From Purshia tridentata (lineage: Eukaryota; Streptophyta; Magnoliopsida; Rosales; Rosaceae), in NCBI GenBank assembly GCA_003254885.1, contig QANT01001742.1:1-25334 (forward strand): a DNA stretch of 25,334 bases, written 5' to 3'. The notes beneath the pieces are model-generated. The model was not told the origin of the DNA, searched no databases, and saw nothing but the letters and a program-made list of their open reading frames with translations. Position 1 is the first letter of the stretch, and the number at the start of each line of letters is the position of its first letter. The position numbers and the translations under genes were made by a program. Shown piece after piece: positions 18,989 through 25,334 of this stretch.

Positions 18989-20900
18989 AAAATTGGTAAG
19001 TGAAGCTTATTCTATTAATGTAATGTATGTTTTCGGTTCTCGATCCTTGAGGTAGAGAGGGTTGGATAATGTGCAAACTTCAAAATAAAAAAAAGACTAA
19101 AGTGTTTTGGCTTCCTCTTTACTTGGACCCTTGATAATTTATATTCACAATGTGCATGAATGCGTTAATATACTTGTGCTTTTCATCCATTCAAGTCTCC
19201 TAATGTTCTTTAGTTTTGGCTGTCGTTGCCTGTTGAACTCCAAAGAGAAGTAAATGATTGTCAATTGTGTATGAACTAATCTACCAGAAAACTAACAGGA
19301 CCTTTAATGGGCTAGGGTAGTTTCAACTTTTGAACTTCAAAGATAAACCATTCAAATACTCTCTAGAACTGTAGGAAGTGATTAACCTTAATAATAAACT
19401 TTTGAACCGTGTAGAAGGGTTTAGAGAGAAATTATCAAGTGACTTGTCTGGGGTCTCCACAGTCCGCAGTATCTATCTTGTTAGTGGAGCTGTACACAGA
19501 CATGGGCTCCATGCACATGCTGTGGAAGGGACGTGAGACTCTAGAGTAAAATGGAGGATGTTGAAGTTTTCAAGAGAATCAATGATTGAAACTGGTAAAG
19601 AATAAGTTGCACGGGCTTCAGTAAGAAATATAGATTCAATATGGGGATTTAGGAGCTGATCCTATAGGGGTGGTGAAATGCTAAATGCTATGACTCTTAA
19701 GACAATGTTAATGAATGGTGTATTATTAACTGGATTGTGTGGACTTGACCCATGTGGACGTACATGTAAAAGGTATTATACATGGCAATGGTTCTTGGTT
19801 ATCTATCTTTACGAAGCCAACATAGGAACAATTACTTATCCCTTAAGACAATCGTAAACGTCAGTTTGTATCTCGGAGGCATTATAATTTTGCACAAATT
19901 TTTCTGCACCTTTTCAAATTCTTAATGTCTCACAAATCTAAATGCCTTTTCTGCTCAACTGGATAAATTTATTTATTATGATTAGTATTGTTTTTGTTTT
20001 TGTCATTGTTATTATTGCTATCATTTTTTTAAATTCATGTTTTTGTAATGGATACAATATAATATGGTTAAATAATACTACTCCATTAAATTTTAGGGAA
20101 ACCAAATAGGCAAATACTACTCCATTAATGGTTAGATTCTTTGTAGTTGGGCTATTAATGTACAAGAATTCATGTGTGTGTGCTATTTGCAATTGCAGCT
20201 ACGCATGCACATGTATGTTTCTCTATTTCATATGTAGGCAGAGTGAGCTGTTTTGTCTGAAAAACAAAAATTCTGTGGCTGTTTTTTGTCTTTTCCTTTT
20301 GTTTAAATTTCTCTTCAGATTAATTTCTCTTCAGATTATGTACTGTAAAGTTTTTTTAGTTGATATGTACGGTAAAGTTTGTTTTGCATATTTTATTGAA
20401 CTGTTGATCTATTGTCATCTTTTGGTTAGGCGTTCTGTTGCATATTTGAAGTGGAGATCCAGCTCATTGTTTTACAAGTCATCCTTCTGATCCTGAAGAG
20501 AATTAGTATCTTGGGAATAATGTATTATGGTTCTTTTAACAACAATATGATCCAGAAATTCCAACTCGCAAGTTTGTGATGGATATTCCAGAAGCTGAAC
20601 ACTCAGGCTGTTCTTCCAAAGTTTACCAACAGTTAGAGTCGTTCCTCAGTTAGGTTAGGTTGGTCATTGCCATTTTGCGGCAATAGTCCCTAAATTATGC
20701 CCTTAGATGTAGTTCGATGAATATGTGTCGTCATTTTCCAGGTTGATGACTGTATAGGGCAGCTTGTAGCCCTAATGTAGAGTTCCTTGAAACAATCTTC
20801 TAGCTGAGATTGGCCTGGTGGGATGTGTGCATAATTGTTGTATAATTGTATCATGTAGATCCTCTTTTTTTCATTTTTTCATTTTGACATTTTTTAAGCT
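18989..20900 (+). other. ABC1K8: 3' UTR, probably containing an intron from 18996
   Basis: A near-perfect donor, TTG then GTAAGTG, starts at 18996, 8 nt after the stop. Plausible acceptors are TTGCAG at 20198, ATGTAG at 20237 and GGTTAG at 20429. The sequence 20240-20880 has no long ORF and ends in AT-rich DNA with ATAATTG and TATAATTG near 20831-20850, which could serve as a plant polyadenylation region. The acceptor and cleavage site are not determined. Confidence 0.5.
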
Positions 20901-21836
20901 AATATGTAAGTATACATATATATCCATCAATGTGTTGAAAATTGAATAAGAGGTTCATACAGATCCTGTATCCGGGCAGCTTATCATATAAATAGAAAAG
21001 TTGGTCAAGTTTGGTTAATAGCTTCAAGTTCATTTAACAAGTCTTGTAGTTAAAAATATCAGTTGCTTTCTGTTTGCTCAATTGGAGGGAGTTGGTGACG
21101 ATAGTGGTAAAGCTCAGAACAACTTTGCAGTGTTTGCCTTTGTATTTCAGCAACAAAAATGGAGTGTATTTTACTTGTTTATTCTCTTGAGCATTTTTAT
21201 TGAAAAGGTTGGAGTTACGTCAGTGCCAAATTATGCAGTGGTCCTTTTCTTTTGTGGCTTGTAGGGTGGGTTATGTGTTCACAAGCTAACATCGCTGCTA
21301 ACGAGAATGGACATGGGTATGTTTCAGTTTCACTCATGACACCCACTTATAGCACTGTGTGCCTTTTGTGGATGTGAACCAAGAGAAATAGGCAAAGCCA
21401 TTTTAAGACATGAATATGGATTTCGAAGCTGCCAAGGCTCTTTGCAACAATTCTCCTTTCTCCTCCTTCATTTCAGCTTTCACAAACGACCCAGCAACTC
21501 CAACTGGGTCTATGTAGCTCAAAGTAGTCATTGACTCATTCTAATGTTGGGTGTGGCGGTGGTTCTGGGCTTCTCTGTGTTTCTATTCAAGATACAGCAG
21601 AAGAAGAAGAGAGAACAACACGCCCGTCTTCTAAAGCTGTTTTCAAGTTGATGATGATCCGGAGGTTGAGCTTGGCATCAGGACTGACATCAAGTGCGCC
21701 AACTCATACTCAAGTCATGCCCTTTTTCTCCCCTTATTTTCTACTCATAGTCGAGTTTCAACTCTTTATTTTCGTGTGCTTTATATCTTTTTTGAAACTC
21801 CATTAATATACCACGTGCATTGGAAGATGATAGCAT
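20901..21836. other. Intergenic DNA with a possible small gene remnant
   Basis: No full gene is visible. A 35-codon ORF at 21410-21517 (starting MNMDFEAAKAL) and, in another frame, DDDPEVELGIRTDIKCANSYS (about 21647-21710) have a protein-like composition. They could be remnants of exons, but I recognise no family and see no clear splice sites. Two further ORFs (21082-21264, 21531-21806) are not convincing. Confidence 0.35.
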
Positions 21837-22090
21837 TGTTGGAGTTGTGTGGCTCGATACGAGCCAATGGTTGTGAAAAGAAATCTCACATTGGCTGAGT
21901 GACTCAACAAACAAGATATAAGTTGGGGATCCACTATTAATAACATCGAGGTCTTTTGAGAGAAAACACCTAATTAAACCGGTTCATTGGGCATCACCGC
22001 CACTTGAATGATGGACTTAGGTGGTTAAGTTGGAAATAATATTGGTGTAGGAGCCCTATTAGTAGTGGGCCACGCTAGTTCATCATAACA
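21837..22090 (+). mobile_element. LTR of a TRIM-like or small LTR retrotransposon (254 bp)
   Basis: The segment begins TGTTGGAG and ends ATAACA, the TG...CA form of an LTR. It is followed at once by a primer binding site. It contains a 6-bp stem hairpin GGCTCG-ATA-CGAGCC (21851-21865) and TCTCACATTGG, which resembles the CCACATTGG-type motif of plant TRIM LTRs. No gag or pol coding follows, and I see no clear second LTR, so this is a truncated or highly reduced copy. Confidence 0.6.
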
Positions 22091-22092
22091 TA

Positions 22093-22104
22093 TGGTATTA
22101 GAGC
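22093..22104 (+). mobile_element. Primer binding site, tRNA-iMet type
   Basis: TGGTATTAGAGC differs by one base from the canonical plant TGGTATCAGAGC, complementary to the 3' end of initiator tRNA-Met. It lies 2 nt after the LTR end, exactly where a retrotransposon PBS should be. Confidence 0.65.
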
Positions 22105-22320
22105 TGACGATTTAGCTAGGACAAACATCATTCAAGGTGGAGTTGAAACATGGTGAATGAGGTGACTTAAAGAAAAATTCCTAACCTGAAAGTAGAGCCA
22201 GAGCGCTTGGAGGAAAAACCTATAAGTGGTTAACTTGGAGACCATCTTGGTGCATGAACCGAGCAAAACGAATTTAAAGTTTATGAACCGTTACTGTTCA
22301 TGAACTAAGTTGGTCTTTTG
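22105..22320 (+). mobile_element. Non-coding internal domain remnant of the TRIM-like element
   Basis: This stretch has no ORF. Its part 22226-22260 (GTGGTTAACTTGGAGACC...TTGGTG) resembles 22021-22055 inside the LTR, hinting at an internal or degenerate LTR duplication. GGAGGAAAAACC (22209-22220) could be a polypurine tract, but no intact LTR follows. Confidence 0.4.
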
Positions 22321-22980
22321 AAATTGATGCGCAAAGAATGAGCAAGTTTCCAAATCAATCTTTAGAGCAAAGTTTTATATATTCCAATATGCATATTGCA
22401 ATCCATTTTCAATTTGAGTATGTTTCACAATGAATTATGCATACACATACTACTAAAACCTATGACACGAATAGACTTCACCCGCATACGATTCTCTCTC
22501 TATTAGTCGATGGCCTCTGATTTGGTCCTCTATTACTCATAATTCTTCTAAGTAACTCAAGAATCACCTGCTTAGAACGTACACATATCGAAGGGTCCAC
22601 TCAGCCTTCACTTCTCTGCACAATCAATAATTTTTAGGTTTAGTTTTTCTAATAACTTTTTATTTTATTTATTAATATAACCTACTACCTTTTGGTATCA
22701 GTTCAAAAAAGAAAAAAGAAAAAAAAGAAGCTACTACCGTATTTTTCAATAGTATATTAGATCAATTCCCTCCAAACTCATATTTCTCTCATTTTTAGTG
22801 CTGTTATCTTCTTCCCAAGCTTGCACATCTATTCAAATCTACTTTAGCATATCTGATTGTGGAGGTCTGTTTGATTTTCTAATAGCTATTTCTTTCTAAT
22901 TTCTTTGTACTAGCTTGTGGGGAATAATTTAGGGTATAGCCCATTTTGAGTGTAACCCATTGTAGAAAAAATGTTAATTT
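22321..22980. other. Intergenic, nothing recognised
   Basis: AT-rich sequence without ORFs, RNA genes or terminal repeats that I can identify. Confidence 0.55.
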
Positions 22981-22990
22981 ATGGAGTAAT

Positions 22991-23036
22991 TTAAATTACA
23001 TGGATTCGTTACAGTAAACGAATCTATGTAATTTAA
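22991..23036. repeat. 20-bp-arm hairpin with 6-nt loop
   Basis: TTAAATTACATGGATTCGTT (22991-23010) is the reverse complement of 23017-23036 with one mismatch. The loop is ACAGTA. The structure could be the centre of a small foldback element or a cruciform. It is too short for a typical plant miRNA precursor. Confidence 0.85.
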
Positions 23037-23240
23037 AAAGATTGTGAAAGTGAGAAATTTGAAAGAAAACATGAATTATAAAATGACACAATTTGTGAAT
23101 AGTAGGAAATTAATGGAATGTTGTTATCCTACATCGAGTGGAATTTTGAATAGAATTCAATAGATTATAGGGTTGGACCACTAATAATGTTGGCGAGAAG
23201 GACAATAAGCTCAATCACTTTGAGTTTCGGGACAAATTAG

Positions 23241-23328
23241 AGCTGCATTTGCGAAATGTAGAGCTACATGTGCGAAATGCTGAAGTTGCATGTGCGGAAT
23301 GCATAAGCTTAAAAGCTACATCTGTGGA
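23241..23328 (+). repeat. Short irregular tandem repeat, period about 21-22 bp
   Basis: Units of the form AGCT(G/A)CAT(T/G)TGCGAAATG recur at about 23241, 23262 and 23284 (as AGTTGCATGTGCGGAATG). A fourth partial unit is at 23314 (AGCTACATCTGTGG). It lies in non-coding DNA. Confidence 0.75.
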
Positions 23329-23951
23329 CATTTTGCCCTTTAGCTCAACTTACTAAGTTAATGTCTTTATTTCCAATACTATTAGTGATTTATTAGTATA
23401 ATCTAATGTACTATTTTGAATATAAATGTTAGCTATTAAAAAAAGAAAACCAATTTAATGGACTAATATCCAAATTACCCTTGTTTTTACCTACAATTTG
23501 TATTATATATTTGTCAATTTATAAACAATAATTATATGGTGGGTATAGGTAAGACGAGACAAGAGGTTAATTGGCTATATAGTTTTTGATACCAACAAGA
23601 GCATCACGAAATTGATTGTGTGCTTGCCCATTAAAAGAAATTTTATAAGGACAGTTTACAAAACCAAAACATCACCATAAATAAGGGAGGGTTAAACGCA
23701 CTTTGGTGGTCACCCACTGTTTCAACTGTACAGCCAAGAAATAGCTGTCCAAATTAAACAATGCTTGAACAAATTAAAAAAAAAAAAAAACTAAAACAAT
23801 TTTTTAAGCTTTCGGACAAATTAGTAATATAATATTGAGGAATCCTATCCTCCACAATGGCCACAACTCTAAGCAAAAGATTGCAAACACATGACAAAAG
23901 ATTAAGAGGAGAAAATAATGAGAGAGATTGAAGGAGGTAGAGAAGATATGT
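23329..23951. other. Intergenic, nothing recognised
   Basis: AT-rich DNA. A minus-strand ORF at 23754-23969 depends on an A homopolymer at 23776-23790 read as poly-Phe and has no family features. Confidence 0.55.
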
Positions 23952-24030
23952 AACTATCGTGCGGTGCATTATATGTAAACTAATTAAGTTGACTAATAGT
24001 GCATATAGAGCTTTCCTTAAATTAAATTGA
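23952..24030 (+). repeat. Direct repeat of about 80 bp, copy 1
   Basis: Begins AACTATCGTGCGGTGCATTA and contains TTAAGTTGACTAATAGTGCATATAG and CTTAAATTAAATT. It recurs at 24049-24126 with a handful of substitutions and small indels. Confidence 0.85.
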
Positions 24031-24048
24031 ATTTAATAGGAGACATGA

Positions 24049-24126
24049 AACTATCGTGTGGTGCATATATTATATGTACATTAAGTTGACTAATAGTGTA
24101 TATAGTGGTCTTCTTAAATTAAATTT
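24049..24126 (+). repeat. Direct repeat of about 80 bp, copy 2
   Basis: Begins AACTATCGTGTGGTGCATAT and follows copy 1 in the same order after an 18-bp gap, so this is a near-tandem duplication. Confidence 0.85.
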
Positions 24127-24925
24127 AAATATTTTTGTTACATTAGCTAGAGAAAATCAAATCATTGATCTATTATAATTTTTAACTTATTTTCTCACCC
24201 TTTACTGTTCACACTTACTCTACGAACTTTAAATCAAAATAATAAGGACAATGCTTAAGTTCTCAAGCTTAACGAATAAATATACGGTTTGGTCAATAAA
24301 TCACTTTATTAATTATTCGTTAACAGTTATACAACCAAATAATTTATGATTAAATTGATTTTTTGCATAGATGATCTTTAATAAGTGATCTAAAAAAGAA
24401 ACGGTTTCGATCTTAAACTGGAATGGTGGAACTATAATTTGTTGCGACCTTTAGGACAAAATTGGTCCTTAAGCTTGAGAACCAAGCATTTTCCAAATAA
24501 TAAATACTATAATTGAAATTTTATTTACGGTACATATATAAGAGTGCAAGAAGAGAGTGTGAATATATTCCCCAATAATTAAGGAAGTTGCAAAATGCAG
24601 TGACCTTTATGGTAGCAAAATGCAATCATTTTTTTTTGGGACCACGAAAATGGAATCATTTTTTCATTATGAAAAAATGACGGTAAGTGACTTGATGCAT
24701 ATATTTATTATTAATCTAAAAATAGATGGGAATACCTAATATCATTATTTTCCAATACGATAGAATGCCTTGCAATGATTTCAATATGATTTTGTTTTGA
24801 AAGCCAAAAGTTTCAGAAACCATAGCAATTAGGGGTCTCTCTTAAATTTGTTTTCGCTTATGTTACTTCTATATAATTAAATAAAAGTTTTATTTTATAT
24901 TTTTTTATCTGAGAACTTTCATCTC
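24127..24925. other. Intergenic, nothing recognised
   Basis: AT-rich sequence. I see no gene, RNA or clear element between the 80-bp repeats and the terminal MITE. Confidence 0.55.
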
Positions 24926-24928
24926 TAA

Positions 24929-25334
24929 GGGCCCGTTTGGTTCCCGAAATTGATTTCTTAGGAAATCAATTTCTATGCTTTTTCCAAGAGTAAAGGAATG
25001 TAAGATTACATTCCCCCGTTTGATAATGTTAGGAAAGGAAACTAATAATTCCCTTTTTATTTCCATTCTTTTATTTGATTTGTGTAGGAAAAGGAAATAA
25101 AATTGATCTGAATTTTCAATTATACCCTTATTTATTAAACACAAGCAATATTTATTTTAATTTATTTTAAAAATTTCAGGGTTAATTTAGTAAACAGAAA
25201 AAACAATAAGCTTTCCCAAAAGGGAGGAAACCAAAACTCAAGCTCCAGCAACGGTTTCATTTTCCCTCCAATAAGGAAAATCATTTCCCTTGAGCCAGGA
25301 AATGATTTTCCTTCCATGTACTTATCAAACAATG
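24929..25334. mobile_element. PIF/Harbinger (Tourist-type) MITE or related element, cut by window end
   Basis: GGGCCCGTTTGG at 24929-24940 matches the terminal inverted repeat of plant Tourist/Harbinger elements and is preceded by TAA, the usual 3-bp target duplication. The body is non-coding, with GGAAA/TTTCC-rich inverted motifs. The last bases, TTATCAAACAATG, resemble the beginning of the complementary terminus, so the right end probably lies just past the window. The superfamily is inferred from the terminus and target site only. Confidence 0.6.

Noticed and set aside
20128..20490. 120-codon ORF in the 3' region
   Set aside because: Phe/Leu/Cys-rich translation of T-rich DNA, with no family features. 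It spans the candidate acceptors of the 3' UTR intron.

Overview
The window is plant nuclear DNA, most likely from a eudicot. It is AT-rich, and a plant-type protein is encoded across many short exons with GT-AG introns, some of them kilobases long. The upstream leader is pyrimidine-rich, and the introns and flanks hold LINE, LTR and MITE debris. The species cannot be named from this sequence.

One complete protein-coding gene dominates the window, on the + strand from the ATG at 1552 to the TAA at 18988. I assembled 20 coding exons by hand (2292 nt including the stop, 763 residues). All junctions are in phase, and the product is almost collinear with the plant ABC1-family atypical kinase ABC1K8 (OSA1), a chloroplast envelope protein of about 760 residues. 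It has an N-terminal transit peptide, an Asn/Gly/Ser-rich linker, a full ABC1 kinase-like domain (KxGQ, Ala-rich loop, Lys of strand beta-3, ADPHPGN, DFG), a charged helical stretch, and two C-terminal membrane segments. Only about 13% of the ATG-to-stop span is coding.

Layout:
- 1-1140: AT-rich upstream DNA with a 125-bp direct repeat.
- About 1140-1551: proximal promoter (CCAAT, G-box/ABRE) and a CT-rich leader carrying a 5-codon upstream ORF and a telo-box.
- 1552-18988: the ABC1K8 gene. Introns 2 and 6 contain decayed LINE reverse-transcriptase C-terminal fragments. Intron 9 contains a diverged 230-240 bp duplication. Intron 14 is packed with inverted and tandem repeats. Intron 16 appears to be a GC-AG intron.
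- 18989 to about 20900: 3' UTR, probably interrupted by an intron that begins 8 nt after the stop codon.
- About 20900-25334: intergenic DNA with no convincing gene. It holds an LTR with a tRNA-Met-type primer binding site (TRIM-like), a strong hairpin, short tandem repeats, an 80-bp direct repeat, and a Harbinger/Tourist-type MITE cut by the window end.

I found no RNA gene, CRISPR array or novel multi-gene system. The most useful second-look items are the upstream ORF/telo-box leader, the GC-AG intron, the probable 3' UTR intron and the TRIM-like element.
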